This document shows, piece by piece, positions 45,423 to 54,524 of a DNA stretch of 64,000 nt. Location: positions 124,001 to 188,000 of the forward strand of contig JABTVC010000003.1 in assembly GCA_015075005.1 (NCBI GenBank), in the 5' to 3' direction. The notes beneath the pieces were generated by a model, which searched no databases, was not told where the DNA came from, and worked only from the letters and a program-made list of their open reading frames with translations. Numbering within the stretch: position 1 is the stretch's first letter; each line of letters opens with the position of its first letter. This stretch comes from Planctomycetia bacterium (GTDB lineage: Bacteria > Planctomycetota > Brocadiia > Brocadiales > Brocadiaceae). Both the position numbers and the translations under genes were made by a program.

Positions 45423-47002
45423 GAGGTTTTACGCAATATCCGGCCATTTGTTGTACCGTTATGCGTGCCGCTGCTGACCGTAATCTTTCCATTTACTATC
45501 ACGTATTCTATCCCTTCTGAATATTGATGAGGCTCTGCAAATGTACTTTTATCGACAACCTTTTTGGGATGAAAAATGGTGAGGTCTGCAAAATATCCCT
45601 CCCGTATAAGACCCCTTCTATCCAATCCAACTTTTTGTGCAGGCAGACCCGTCATCTTCTGAATAGCCTGCTCTTCAGAAATAAGCTTCTTTTCCCGGCA
45701 AAATCTTCCTAAAACACGCGAAAATGCCCCATAACTTCGCGGATGTGGTTTGCCTTCACTAAGGATTCCCTGGTTAGAACGCAGAGAACTATCAGAACCG
45801 ATAAAGACAAAATCCCAACCCAATATCTTTTCCAGATTTTCTTCACACATACTGAATAAAAAAATATCCACCCTGGTATCTTCGTCTATCAGCAGGTCAA
45901 AAACCGTTTCTATGGGAGATTTATTGAGGTTATTTGCAATTTCTGAGATTGTTTTCCCTTCCATCCATCTGTTTTTATCGGAATAGACGGACGAAATCAC
46001 GATTCCCTCCCAGGCGGTATCGTCGTAGTGCAGTGATATTTCCTTTGCAATTTGTATTCGGGCGTTCGTATCTTTCAACCTCCGTATCTGCTTTTCGGTG
46101 CCACCTTCATAAACCCAATGAGGCAATATAACATCGAGATCAGTAGCAGCAGCAATATATGGATAGCGGTCACACGTAACGTCAACTCCTTTGTCTCTGG
46201 CGGCTTCAATAATCATCATGACATCGTTGATTTTATACCAATTTTTACTTCCTGATGTCTTGAGATGTGATACTTGCAATCTTGCCCCGGAGCGCCTGGA
46301 TATTTCAATAGCCTCGGAAAGGGCATATTCAAGGGTATCACCTTCATTCCGTATGTGGGTTGCATAAAAACCACCGTATTTTTTGACTATGGTGCACATG
46401 TGTGTAAGTTCCCTGTGTTCTGCATAACAGCCGGGCGGATAGATAAGGCCGCTGGACATACCGAATGCCCCAGCCTGCATGGCTTCTTCTACATCCCTGC
46501 CCATCTGAACTAATTCAAAGGGATCGGGCGCTCTATTTTCATATTCAAGGGTACATGCCCTGATATTTCCATGACCAACGAGAAATGCCCGGTTGATAGA
46601 GCTCCTGGCTTTTTCTGCGGTATCATAAAACTCTGCCGCCGATTGCCACGTGGGAACAATGCCATATTTGGCTAATCCCTGAGTGCGTCTTTCTAATATC
46701 TTCCCCTGCAGGGGAAAGGCGGAGAAACCACAGTTTCCGCAAATCTCCGTAGTTACCCCATCAAATATCTTACTATCACTTTCCGGACGGATAAGCCATA
46801 AAAAATCACTATGTGAATGGATATCTATAAATCCGGGAGCGACAATCATCTCCTTTGCATCAATCGTATGGGATTCGTTCCCGGGAATATTCCGATCCAT
46901 AAAAGCGATCCTGTCATCCTTGATAGCAATATCTGTCTCCCGCCCTGGAGTACCTGTGCCATCGATTACTGTACCGCTTTTTATTATCAGATCAAAATCC
47001 AT
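45419..47002 (-). CDS. D-aminoacylase-type amidohydrolase
   Basis: This 527-residue amidohydrolase begins FDLIIKSGTVIDGTGTPGRE. It has the metal-binding motif APGFIDIHSHSD near residue 58, GNCGFS, GAFGMSSGLIYPPGCYAEHR, YATHIRNEGDTLEYALSEAI, VSHLKTSG, VTCDRYPYIAAATDLDVILP and IGSDSSLRSNQG. This set marks N-acyl-D-amino-acid deacylases and related dihydroorotase-like enzymes; the natural substrate is unknown. ATG 47002. It lies downstream of rpoN and a small lipoprotein on the same strand, after a 68-base gap holding two palindromes, and overlaps the CYTH gene. Intact. Confidence 0.9.
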   Translation of the reverse strand: MDFDLIIKSGTVIDGTGTPGRETDIAIKDDRIAFMDRNIPGNESHTIDAKEMIVAPGFIDIHSHSDFLWLIRPESDSKIFDGVTTEICGNCGFSAFPLQGKILERRTQGLAKYGIVPTWQSAAEFYDTAEKARSSINRAFLVGHGNIRACTLEYENRAPDPFELVQMGRDVEEAMQAGAFGMSSGLIYPPGCYAEHRELTHMCTIVKKYGGFYATHIRNEGDTLEYALSEAIEISRRSGARLQVSHLKTSGSKNWYKINDVMMIIEAARDKGVDVTCDRYPYIAAATDLDVILPHWVYEGGTEKQIRRLKDTNARIQIAKEISLHYDDTAWEGIVISSVYSDKNRWMEGKTISEIANNLNKSPIETVFDLLIDEDTRVDIFLFSMCEENLEKILGWDFVFIGSDSSLRSNQGILSEGKPHPRSYGAFSRVLGRFCREKKLISEEQAIQKMTGLPAQKVGLDRRGLIREGYFADLTIFHPKKVVDKSTFAEPHQYSEGIEYVIVNGKITVSSGTHNGTTNGRILRKTS

Positions 47003-47039
47003 GGATTATCCATCTGCATACGGAATAGCTTGGTTTTGT

Positions 47040-47063
47040 CAACTGCAGTTGAAAACTGTTTTC
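47040..47063. promoter_or_regulatory. Two adjoining palindromes
   Basis: CAACTGCAGTTG (47040-47051) and GAAAACTGTTTTC (47051-47063) are perfect inverted repeats that share one base, in the gap between the small lipoprotein and the amidohydrolase. They may be protein-binding sites or a weak stem-loop; there is no run of T. Confidence 0.35.
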
Positions 47064-47070
47064 AGGCATG

Positions 47071-47277
47071 CTATCTTTCTTCTACGAGGGAAGAAGGTTC
47101 ATCCAGACCCAATACCCAATCAGTATCGCTGTGTGCAGCGTCGAGGTCGTTCTTGATAGTATCAAGATGTTTTTCGTTGTGATATTTATCGGTGGTAAAG
47201 CAGCCTGGCAGAAACAACGACGCTGTTGTGCTTATAATTAAGAAAAGTATCTTTATGAAAGAGATTTTTTTTATCAA
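47071..47277 (-). CDS. Small lipoprotein coupled to rpoN
   Basis: This 68-residue protein begins at TTG 47277, the base directly after the rpoN stop, with AAAGGAG inside the rpoN end as ribosome binding site. It has a lipoprotein signal: basic MIKKISFIK, hydrophobic ILFLIISTTASLF and the lipobox LFLPGC, so Cys26 would be lipidated. The rest is short and acidic, with HNEKHLDTIKNDLDAAHSDT. I recognise no family. Tight placement suggests translation coupled to rpoN. Confidence 0.7.
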   Translation of the reverse strand: MIKKISFIKILFLIISTTASLFLPGCFTTDKYHNEKHLDTIKNDLDAAHSDTDWVLGLDEPSSLVEER

Positions 47278-48717
47278 TTAATACTCCTTTCGCTGTCTGG
47301 AGGAAGGTATCTTCATAATACGTCGATATTTGGTGACTGTTCTTCGGGCAATAGTGATACCGGAAGCTTGTAACTTATCAGCAACTTCTTCGTCGCTCAG
47401 TGGATTGGCTTTATTTTCCTTTGCAACGATTTCAGCAAGTTTCTGCCGTATAGCTTCCCATGATTCCATGGATCCATCTACATTTTGAAAACCTCCCGTA
47501 AAGAAGAACTTCATCTCGAATATACCCTGAGGTGTTTGAATATATTTATGCGCAATAGCACGACTTACCGTTGAAACATGCACTCCAACAATATCTGCAA
47601 CATCCTGCATTTTTAACGTCCGAAGGCGATGAACGCCCTCATCAAGAAAATCCGTTTGTAACTCCACGATCTTACAAGCCACCTTATACAAGGTATTCCG
47701 TCTTTGTTCAATCGCATCGATAAGCCATTTCGCTGATTCAATTTTCTTTTGTATGTACTGACGCGTTGAAGTATCGGTGCCATTTTCAGTCAGAAATTTT
47801 CTATAAAAAGAACTGATATGCAAATGAGGCAGATTTGTGTTATCAATCAGAAACACTTCGTATTTTCCATCAATATGTTCTACTTTTACCTCCGGAACTA
47901 CATAGGATATGGTCTCGTCACAAAACAGAGAGCCAGGCTTGGGATTTAACGTGCGAATAAATTCTACCTGTCGCTTTATCACCTCCAGGCTGTGACAGGT
48001 TTTTTTTGCTATCAGGGGGTACTTCTTCATTTCAATATCTTCTAGGTGATTAAGGATCAGATCCGAGGTCAGCTGATAGTTTGTATCCCGTTTGTCAAGT
48101 TGTAACATTAAACACTCTTGCAAATTCCTGGCCCCGACACCAGGGGGTTCTAATGTCTGCACAATATTCAGGGCGTCACTGACTTCTTCGAGAGAAAGGG
48201 GTTTTTCGAGGGATTGCATAATTTCTTCTAACGGACTGGCTAAGTATCCGGATTTATCTATTGAATAGATGATATTCTCGCATGCCTCTGTGAGATGGGC
48301 TGGAATATCGATCAACGACACCTGCCCCATTAAATAATCATGAAGGGACATTGGTTTGGCAGCTGTATTCTCTAACGCTTCCTGCTTTTGATCGCGCTCT
48401 TCAGAGATATTACTGCGCCGCATGGTTGTCTGCGAATAGTACTCACGCCAATCCTCCTCTATTTCTCCCAGCTTATCAATTTCAGCCACTTTCTGATCTT
48501 CTTCGGCCGTCTGAGCTGCATCGTCACCTTCCTTGAGATTTTCTTCTTTCTTCTCATCAACCACCTCTTCAAGGACAGGATTATCTACCAATTCTTGCTG
48601 TATATGTTCAACAAGCGCTAATAATGGCAATTGCAGAATTTCGATTGATTGTATGATTTGAGGAGACAACTTCAGTTTTTGTTGAAGCTGCGGTAATAAG
48701 GATGATTGCATTTTCAT
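47278..48717 (-). CDS. rpoN: RNA polymerase sigma-54 factor
   Basis: Sigma-54 (479 residues) directs transcription that needs AAA+ activators. Region I is Gln and Leu rich (QLQQKLKLSPQIIQSIEILQ), region II is acidic (about 50-120), the core-binding domain follows, with VQTLEPPGVGARNLQECLML, then the HTH in VADIVGVHVSTVSRAIAHKY, and the RpoN box ARRTVTKYRRIMKIPSS near the end. ATG 48717 has AAGGTGATG upstream. It follows recR by 28 bases on the same strand, apparently in one operon with dnaX, ybaB and recR. Intact. Confidence 0.95.
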   Translation of the reverse strand: MKMQSSLLPQLQQKLKLSPQIIQSIEILQLPLLALVEHIQQELVDNPVLEEVVDEKKEENLKEGDDAAQTAEEDQKVAEIDKLGEIEEDWREYYSQTTMRRSNISEERDQKQEALENTAAKPMSLHDYLMGQVSLIDIPAHLTEACENIIYSIDKSGYLASPLEEIMQSLEKPLSLEEVSDALNIVQTLEPPGVGARNLQECLMLQLDKRDTNYQLTSDLILNHLEDIEMKKYPLIAKKTCHSLEVIKRQVEFIRTLNPKPGSLFCDETISYVVPEVKVEHIDGKYEVFLIDNTNLPHLHISSFYRKFLTENGTDTSTRQYIQKKIESAKWLIDAIEQRRNTLYKVACKIVELQTDFLDEGVHRLRTLKMQDVADIVGVHVSTVSRAIAHKYIQTPQGIFEMKFFFTGGFQNVDGSMESWEAIRQKLAEIVAKENKANPLSDEEVADKLQASGITIARRTVTKYRRIMKIPSSRQRKEY

Positions 48718-48745
48718 GAAACATCACCTTCCATAAAAAACGACA

Positions 48746-49354
48746 TTAAACCTCTAACATCTCGTTTCTGCCGCTGATAGCATCAGCAACAATTGCCGTG
48801 TTTGCATATTCCAGGTAGCTTCCCGTTGGCAATCCGCGTGCAAGCCTTGTAATCCGAGCCCCTAAAGCATGCAACTGCTTATGAATATACAGAGCCGTTG
48901 TATCTCCTTCCATGTTTAAATTCGTAGCCAGGAGAACCTCTTTTACATGATCGGCCTTCACCCGCTGTACCAGTTTTTCAATTGTCAGAGATTCCGGATG
49001 AATACCATCCAGGGGAGAAATATGTCCCTGGAGTACATGATAAAGACCGCGGTATTTCCCTGTTTTTTCTATCGTCAGAAAGTCCGCAAGTTGTTCAACA
49101 ACACAAATTATAGATCTGTCGCGAGACACATCACTACAAATATGGCAGGGATCGTTTTCCGAAACATTAAAACAGACCGAGCATGTCTTGACAAGCTTTT
49201 TTACGTCCCGGATGGCATAAGCAAGCTGCATAGCTTCTTCTGCCGGCAATTTTAACATGTAACATGCGAGACGTTCCGCTGTTTTCTGGCCTATACCGGG
49301 CATTTTGCCAAATTCATTGATAAGTTTTATTACAGACTGTGGATACGCACTCAA
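48746..49354 (-). CDS. recR: Recombination mediator RecR
   Basis: RecR (202 residues) helps load RecA at gaps with RecO and RecF. Helix-hairpin-helix near the start (FGKMPGIGQKTAERLACYML), a four-Cys zinc motif CSVC...CHIC at about 57-72, and a Toprim domain from IICVVEQLADFLTI to EVLLATNLNMEGDTTALYI. The C-terminal walker-like part is TRLARGLPTGSYLEYAN. It lies between ybaB and rpoN, in the common dnaX-ybaB-recR order. Intact. Confidence 0.95.
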   Translation of the reverse strand: MSAYPQSVIKLINEFGKMPGIGQKTAERLACYMLKLPAEEAMQLAYAIRDVKKLVKTCSVCFNVSENDPCHICSDVSRDRSIICVVEQLADFLTIEKTGKYRGLYHVLQGHISPLDGIHPESLTIEKLVQRVKADHVKEVLLATNLNMEGDTTALYIHKQLHALGARITRLARGLPTGSYLEYANTAIVADAISGRNEMLEV

Positions 49355-49387
49355 AATCAGAAACCCCTTAAAGCCAATTTCACCAAA

Positions 49388-49738
49388 TTACATGCCGCCA
49401 AACATTCCTTGCATCCCTGGCACATTGAGCCCACCGGTAACTTTTCCCATCTCGGCCTGGTATAACTCCTGCGATTTCTTAAGCGCTTGAGAAACGGCTG
49501 ATAAAATGAGATCCTCAAGCATCTGAACATCTTTTGGGTCTACCACCTCCGGATCAATCTTAATGGATAGAATTTCCTGTTTACCATTCATATGCACCGT
49601 AACCATTCCACCACCGGAACTGGCTTCTACGACGCGTTCCTTTAAATCATTTTGAAGCTCCTCCATCTGCTTTTGCATCTTTTGCGCCTGCTTCTGTGCC
49701 TGCTTCATCATTTCTGCAATATTACCAAAACCTTTCAT
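49388..49738 (-). CDS. ybaB: YbaB/EbfC nucleoid-associated protein
   Basis: This 116-residue DNA-binding protein has an N-terminal helix rich in Gln and Lys ([20 protein letters not shown]), central strands [20 protein letters not shown] and [20 protein letters not shown], a C-terminal helix and a flexible Gly-Met tail (GMQGMFGGM). This is the usual EbfC layout. It sits 14 bases after dnaX. Intact. Confidence 0.95.
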   Translation of the reverse strand: MKGFGNIAEMMKQAQKQAQKMQKQMEELQNDLKERVVEASSGGGMVTVHMNGKQEILSIKIDPEVVDPKDVQMLEDLILSAVSQALKKSQELYQAEMGKVTGGLNVPGMQGMFGGM

Positions 49739-49752
49739 CGTGATGACCTCCT

Positions 49753-51420
49753 CTATTTATTTACCTTAACAACATGACCGCCAAAAAGATCCAGGGTCTT
49801 TTTTACTGCTGGCTCAGAAAGTACCGGATCGGCAGACTGCTGATCAGAAGAGTCACGACCCGCGGATACCTTTGTTTTCGTTTTTTCTGGACTTCCATTT
49901 TTAGACACCATCAGTTTTAGTCGCACATTACCAAGAACCACTTCTTTCGCGCATTGCTCGATAATTTTCTTTTCTTCAATCTGATCAAGTTTTTCTTTAT
50001 GAAAGGAACAATTACCGGGGAATTCAATGGTAATTTCTCCATCCTTTAATCCAGCAAACCGGCCTTCTTTCAAGAGTGCCCAGGTCGATTTTTTTTTACT
50101 CTGAATCATGCGAAGAACCTTTTCCCATAGATTATTTTCATCACCCTCTGTCCCGGAATCATTGCCTTTACCCGGTGTAGCAGGACATGTTTCCGATATC
50201 GGTTCCGACACCGTATGCTGAGCAACGGCTTTTTGAACCGGCGCTACGTCCTTGGTTTCCTTAACCGGATGACTTTTCAGGTGTATAAGTCTATCTTCTA
50301 ACGACGCAATCTTTTCTGCAATCTCGTGTAATGAACCAACCGATTCCATCCGGCACAATTTAATTACTGCAATCTCCAGCAAAATGCGCTGCAGGAAAGA
50401 ATCGGTTGTGCGCATCTTCGCATCCGAAAGTATCTGAACCATATAAATGAGGGTATCCCGGGAAATGGAATTTCCATATTTTTGCACGAAAGACGTGGTA
50501 AACTCAATCCACTTTACCTCCGGCCCACAGGATGAAAAGATTAGCAGTTCCCTGATACTGGAAAGCAATTGATCGATAAATTCTCCGGAAGTCTTTCCTC
50601 CGTTTAAAATTTCATCTACAATCCTCAAGGCAGAGGATACATCTTTTTTTGCGAAGCTCTCAAACATGCCAAATATCTTATCCTCATCGATGCAACCCAA
50701 AACAAAATTTACATCTTCCGGGGATATCTTATCTTTACAAAAAGAGAGGAGTTGGTCTAAAACCGATTGAGAATCCCGTAACCCACCCCTGGCATATCTT
50801 GCGATCATGTGAATGGCAGAGGGTTCAACCTGCACCCCTTCAGACTTGCAGATATCTAACAACCGATTTTCAATATCATGGACAGATATATTCCTGAAAT
50901 CGAATCGCTGACACCGGGACTGAACGGTCTCAGGGAGGCGATTAACTGCCGTGGTAGCAAAGATAAACTTGACATGCGCCGGAGGTTCTTCGAGGGTTTT
51001 CAGAAGGGCATTAAACGCCTCACGGGTAAGCATGTGAACTTCGTCAATAATATAAATTTTGTAGCGGGCACGCGATGGGGCATAGCCTGCATTTTGCCGT
51101 ATATTCCTGACTTCGTCGATTCCCCGGTTTGATGCGCCATCGATTTCCAAAACATCGATGTCGTTCCCTTCAGAGATGCACCGGCAAATATCACAGACAT
51201 TGCAAGGAGTATCCGTAGGCCCACGCTGGCAGTTTAATGCCTTTGAAAAGATTCGCGCCATTGAAGTTTTCCCCACCCCACGTGGCCCTGCCAGCAGGTA
51301 GGCATGGGCAACCCTGTCGGACCGGATAGCATTTCTGAGTGTTGTCACAATGGGCTCTTGTCCCACCAGGTCCTCAAATGTTTGAGGGCGATATCGGCGT
51401 GCTAATACAACATACGACAC
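49753..51420 (-). CDS. dnaX: DNA polymerase III subunit gamma/tau
   Basis: This is the clamp-loader ATPase, 555 residues. Starts [20 protein letters not shown], with Walker [21 protein letters not shown], zinc-binding Cys in CNVCDICRC, Walker [21 protein letters not shown], the [15 protein letters not shown] sensor 1 strand and the RCQRFDF motif. After about 370 the sequence is a variable linker and a C-terminal tau-like domain. I saw no clear A-run with stem for programmed frameshifting. First protein gene of the dnaX-ybaB-recR-rpoN run, downstream of the SRP RNA gene. Confidence 0.95.
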   Translation of the reverse strand: MSYVVLARRYRPQTFEDLVGQEPIVTTLRNAIRSDRVAHAYLLAGPRGVGKTSMARIFSKALNCQRGPTDTPCNVCDICRCISEGNDIDVLEIDGASNRGIDEVRNIRQNAGYAPSRARYKIYIIDEVHMLTREAFNALLKTLEEPPAHVKFIFATTAVNRLPETVQSRCQRFDFRNISVHDIENRLLDICKSEGVQVEPSAIHMIARYARGGLRDSQSVLDQLLSFCKDKISPEDVNFVLGCIDEDKIFGMFESFAKKDVSSALRIVDEILNGGKTSGEFIDQLLSSIRELLIFSSCGPEVKWIEFTTSFVQKYGNSISRDTLIYMVQILSDAKMRTTDSFLQRILLEIAVIKLCRMESVGSLHEIAEKIASLEDRLIHLKSHPVKETKDVAPVQKAVAQHTVSEPISETCPATPGKGNDSGTEGDENNLWEKVLRMIQSKKKSTWALLKEGRFAGLKDGEITIEFPGNCSFHKEKLDQIEEKKIIEQCAKEVVLGNVRLKLMVSKNGSPEKTKTKVSAGRDSSDQQSADPVLSEPAVKKTLDLFGGHVVKVNK

Positions 51421-51651
51421 TAGCTTTTACCTCGATAATTACATTTTCTTCCCAAGACGTGAATTTGGACATGCAACAGCTTTACAAAGCATTATACCTT
51501 CTTACCAGACCTAATATCAATACACTTTCTTTCGTCGCTTTTCAGACTAGCGGAAAATCAAAGAAGGGGGATAGCAGTATCATCCTGAAAATTGAAAAAA
51601 AGGCCGTGCACTTTTTTCCGTTCCCAGTCCCATTACTGTATCTATGCAGTA

Positions 51652-51765
51652 AGCTCAAGCCCGACTGGCTCACGGCACATAAGGACATATGTTTATGGCT
51701 GCTTGCTTCCGCACCTGACCAGGTTCACACAATCTCTTATTGCATGAGATCAGGCCTTCATCACC
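51652..51765 (-). ncRNA. ffs: Signal recognition particle RNA, small bacterial type
   Basis: The minus strand contains TGTGAACCTGGTCAGGTGCG followed by GAAGCAAGCAGCC, which is the conserved apical domain of SRP RNA (GGTCAGG, GGAAGCAAGCAGC) that binds Ffh. Flanking arms pair: TCTCATG with CGTGAG, ATAAG with CTTAT, and AAGGCCTGAT with GTCGGGCTT. About 110 bases, with ends estimated from the pairing. It lies between tRNA-Ser genes and dnaX, a classic neighbour. Confidence 0.88.
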
Positions 51766-51883
51766 GCTACATAGATAAAGTTAATGTTCTCTAGGCCCTC
51801 GAAAAGCGATTGATCCTGCTATAGCGGGTTGCAGGTTACAGGGAACCGCTAGCTCCCCATCTAGCACGGCCTATTTTATAAAC

Positions 51884-51976
51884 TGGCGGAGAGGGCGGGA
51901 GTCGAACCCGCGATACCGATTTTGTCGGTATACGCGCTTTCCAAGCGCGCTCATTCGGCCTCTCTGACACCTCTCC
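51884..51976 (-). tRNA. tRNA-Ser (anticodon GGA)
   Basis: The minus strand folds as a class II tRNA with acceptor arm GGAGAGG/CCTCTCC, anticodon loop CTTGGAAAG (GGA), a long variable arm with TACCGAC/GTCGGTA, T loop GTTCGAC and an encoded CCA end. It reads serine codons TCC and TCT. Confidence 0.95.
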
Positions 51977-52090
51977 TGATTATTTGCAAATTGTAAAATT
52001 ATCTTCTCGTCGGTATTTTAGATTTTCCACTGGCGCGCTTCACGTTGCGACTTTTCCAAGGTTTAAGGCAGCGCGCGCGGAGCTGCTAAC

Positions 52091-52180
52091 TGGCGGAGAG
52101 GGTGGGATTCGAACCCACGTTCCGCTATTATGCGAAAACGGTTTTCGAGACCGTCCCGATCAACCACTCTGGCACTCTCC
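52091..52180 (-). tRNA. tRNA-Ser (anticodon CGA)
   Basis: The minus strand gives acceptor GGAGAG/CTCTCC, D arm, anticodon loop TCTCGAAAA (CGA), a long variable arm, T loop GTTCGAATC and an encoded CCA. It reads serine codon TCG. It is the second of two adjacent serine tRNAs. Confidence 0.95.
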
Positions 52181-52208
52181 GGCCATTGCGGTTCAAATGG
52201 CCAAAACC

Positions 52209-52262
52209 TTAAACTACTTAAGCGGTTTAAACCGTTTAAACAGCTTAAGCCGCTTAAACAGG
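52209..52262. repeat. Six copies of a 9 bp tandem repeat
   Basis: Units TTAAACTAC, TTAAGCGGT, TTAAACCGT, TTAAACAGC, TTAAGCCGC and TTAAACAGG follow without gaps. All start TTAA followed by A or G and C. Single units are nearly self-complementary, so the array can form hairpins. It lies between tadA and tRNA-Ser(CGA). Confidence 0.85.
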
Positions 52263-52289
52263 CAAGGGGTTATTTCATCCGGCAATTTT

Positions 52290-52744
52290 CTAAAAGAACT
52301 TTTGTAACAAAGACTTACATTCGTTAGCAAGGATACCCGGCACAACTTCCAGACGGTGGTTAAACCTAGGTTCCTGAACAAGATTCATCACGGATACACA
52401 TGCCCCTGCCTTTTTGTCCACAGTTCCATAAACAAGGGTATCTACTCTTGACTGCACTAACGCCCCGGCGCATTGCACAAGGCTCCCAAAGTAACATAGA
52501 TGGTTGTCCCTGTTAAACGCCAATTTTCCAAATAGGCTGCAGCTTGAGTTATTGCTATCATTTCGGCATGGGCAGTAGGGTCGTTGAGTAATTCACGTTG
52601 GTTATGAGCGCGGGCAATGATACGACCCTCATAAACAATCACAGCCCCTACAGGCACCTCGTCCTTTTCTATGGCCTTTCCCGCTTCTATAATAGCTTGT
52701 CTCATGAAATATTCATGATTATGTGCGTATTCCATAATTACCAT
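52290..52744 (-). CDS. tadA: tRNA adenosine deaminase (frameshifted)
   Basis: TadA converts adenine 34 of tRNA-Arg(ACG) to inosine. The first frame (52744 to about 52480) has ALIEAGKA-like MRQAIIEAGKAIEKDEVPVG, AVIVYEGRIIARAHNQRELL and the zinc and proton-shuttle motif PTAHAEMIAI. The PCAMC motif is broken: an extra G in TTGGGAGCC near 52490 and loss of two bases in ATGCGCC near 52475 separate EPCAM from CAGALVQSRVDTLVYGTVDK, which continues to the end at 52290. Corrected length is about 151 residues. The gene is normally essential where tRNA-Arg(ACG) is used, so a sequence error is likely. tRNA-Arg(ACG) lies just upstream. Confidence 0.9.
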
Positions 52745-52768
52745 AAATCCTATATCAGAACTTCAAAA

Positions 52769-52842
52769 CGCGCCCAGGAGGATTTGAACCTCCAACCTCC
52801 GGATTCGTAGTCCGTGACTCTATCCAATTGAGCTATGGGCGC
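52769..52842 (-). tRNA. tRNA-Arg (anticodon ACG)
   Basis: The minus strand folds with acceptor GCGCCCA/TGGGCGC, D arm AGCTCAATTGGATAGAGT, anticodon stem-loop CGGACTACGAATCCG (ACG) and T arm GGAGG/CCTCC with TTCAAAT. No CCA is encoded. It reads CGN codons after A34 is edited to inosine by TadA, whose gene starts 24 bases downstream on the same strand. Confidence 0.95.
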
Positions 52843-53011
52843 TAGCAACAATTATATAACTATGTTCTCGTTACAAAAAAACATTTCTTACGATCATAAG
52901 TGGCGGATTCGTAAACAAAATACATTTACATCGTAAAGGAATAATACTCTTGGCGAAGGCGTGCAAATCGATAAGTAAAGAAAGTAAGTATAAGCTTATA
53001 AAAAGTTATTG

Positions 53012-53709
53012 TCAAGACATAATCCCCTTGTCCTTAAAACTCACAAAACATTCATTTCCTATGATAATATGATCCAAAACTTTTATCCCAACAATACTCC
53101 CGGCCTCCAGCAACCGGTTGGTTATTTGGATGTCTTCTTTGCTTGGCTCAGGATCACCCGATGGGTGATTATGGACAAAGATCACGGACGCTGCGGACCC
53201 CTGATCGCCGGATTAAATACCTCTCTTGGGTGAACGATACTGGATGTAAGGCTACCTGCTGAGATCGCCAGCTCTTTAATAACACGGTTTTTGTTGTCAA
53301 GTAAAACAACCAAAAAGACCTCTTGTTTCTTTCCGCGCAAACGTTCGTGAAAGTGATCAAAGATGTCGGTGCTACACTTAAACTGCTGAAGGGGCTTTAC
53401 CGAAATGGTAGAGAACCTCTTTGCAATGGCTAACGATGCCTTGATCTGTGCAGCCCGTGCCGGACCTATCCCTTTCGTCCTGCACAATTCACCAACAGAG
53501 GCCATGCTCAACCTCCGGAAGTCCCCATACTCAGAAAGAAGCTTGTGCGCTAAATCTACTGCGCTGTAATTTGTCGTCCCGTCACGAATGATGATCCCTA
53601 AGAGTTCTGCGTCAGTCAGATGCTCGTCGCCACTTTGGATAAGTCTTTCCCGTGGTCTCTCGTGGGTAGGGAGTTGTTTGATCGTAGGGCGTTTCTTTTC
53701 TTCCTTCAT
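53012..53709 (-). CDS. radC: RadC-family JAB1/MPN metalloprotein (frameshifted)
   Basis: The N-terminal part has [40 protein letters not shown], and the helix-hairpin-helix [20 protein letters not shown]. The JAB domain follows: [37 protein letters not shown] lost T near 53197 (GGTCC for GGTTCC) shifts the frame; the rest reads [20 protein letters not shown] with the zinc motif HNHPSGD, and ends KDKGIMS at TGA 53012-53014. I choose ATG 53709 (MKEEKKRPT), though an in-frame ATG at 53757 exists. The role of RadC is unsettled. Confidence 0.88.
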
Positions 53710-53896
53710 ACCTGCAGTCACAGCCACAATACCGCATATACGGCACGTTAAGATCACAAAAATGTTTATTTTTCAGGAGGCCACCTCTATATACCGACAG
53801 ATTATACTTCATGGATTGATACTGTCAACAAAATGTCTTTACACGCAGTTTACACAAAAAATATTTGATTAAACATCTCGCCTTGTTTATAGTAGC

Positions 53897-54499
53897 ATGG
53901 ATTACAAAAATAATCCTTTAGGAGATTTACCGGTGCACACCACACATTCGGCAATGTCTGAATTTCAGAACGTTATTACACCACATCAGGATCTTACTGA
54001 TTTGCATACTCTGTTGATTAAAAAAGCTGGAGAACTCGGCTGTGTGCAGGCAGTCATCATTCATCCCAACACCATTACTGTTGGGCGATGGGTTCAATTA
54101 AAATGCAAGTATGGATGTGAAGAATATGGAAAAAAACTCACCTGCCCACCACACTCGCCTTCGTTTGAAGAAATGAAAGAGATCCTCAGGGAATATAACA
54201 GGGCGTTACTGCTCCACGGACGACTGAGCTGGCAGATGCGTTATATCACGGCAGAAATCGAAAAAATTGCGTTCTCCCTGGGCTTTTATAAAGCCTTTGG
54301 ACTCGGAGCAGGTCCTTGCAAATTATGCGAAAATTGCGATACCGCTCTTTCCTGTGTTCGTACTATGGAAGCAAGACCTTCGATGGAGGCATGCGGTATC
54401 GATGTCTATCAGACAGCAAGAAGGCATAACTTGAAAATCGAGACGCTGAAAAACAACAATGAAGAGGTCAATATATACGGCTTGGTCCTTTTGGAATAA
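53897..54499 (+). CDS. DUF2284 Cys-rich metal-binding protein
   Basis: This 200-residue protein has a pattern of conserved Cys residues: VQLKCKYGCEEYGKKLTCPP (C-x3-C-x8-C) near residues 69-83, followed by HSPSFEEMKEILREYNRALL, then FGLGAGPCKLCENCDTALSC and RPSMEACGIDVYQTA. This is DUF2284, predicted to bind metal or an Fe-S cluster, function unknown. ATG 53897. The product is intact. It precedes a phasin-like gene by about 25 bases on the same strand. Confidence 0.85.
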   Translation: MDYKNNPLGDLPVHTTHSAMSEFQNVITPHQDLTDLHTLLIKKAGELGCVQAVIIHPNTITVGRWVQLKCKYGCEEYGKKLTCPPHSPSFEEMKEILREYNRALLLHGRLSWQMRYITAEIEKIAFSLGFYKAFGLGAGPCKLCENCDTALSCVRTMEARPSMEACGIDVYQTARRHNLKIETLKNNNEEVNIYGLVLLE

Positions 54500-54524
54500 A
54501 TTTTATACGTAAGGGAGAAAAAAT

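Noticed and set aside
51339-51794. Plus-strand open frame of 151 codons
   Set aside because: It runs antisense to the start of dnaX and across the SRP RNA gene; the translation has no family features.
52209-52262. CRISPR array
   Set aside because: Units are 9 bases, without spacers and without cas genes.
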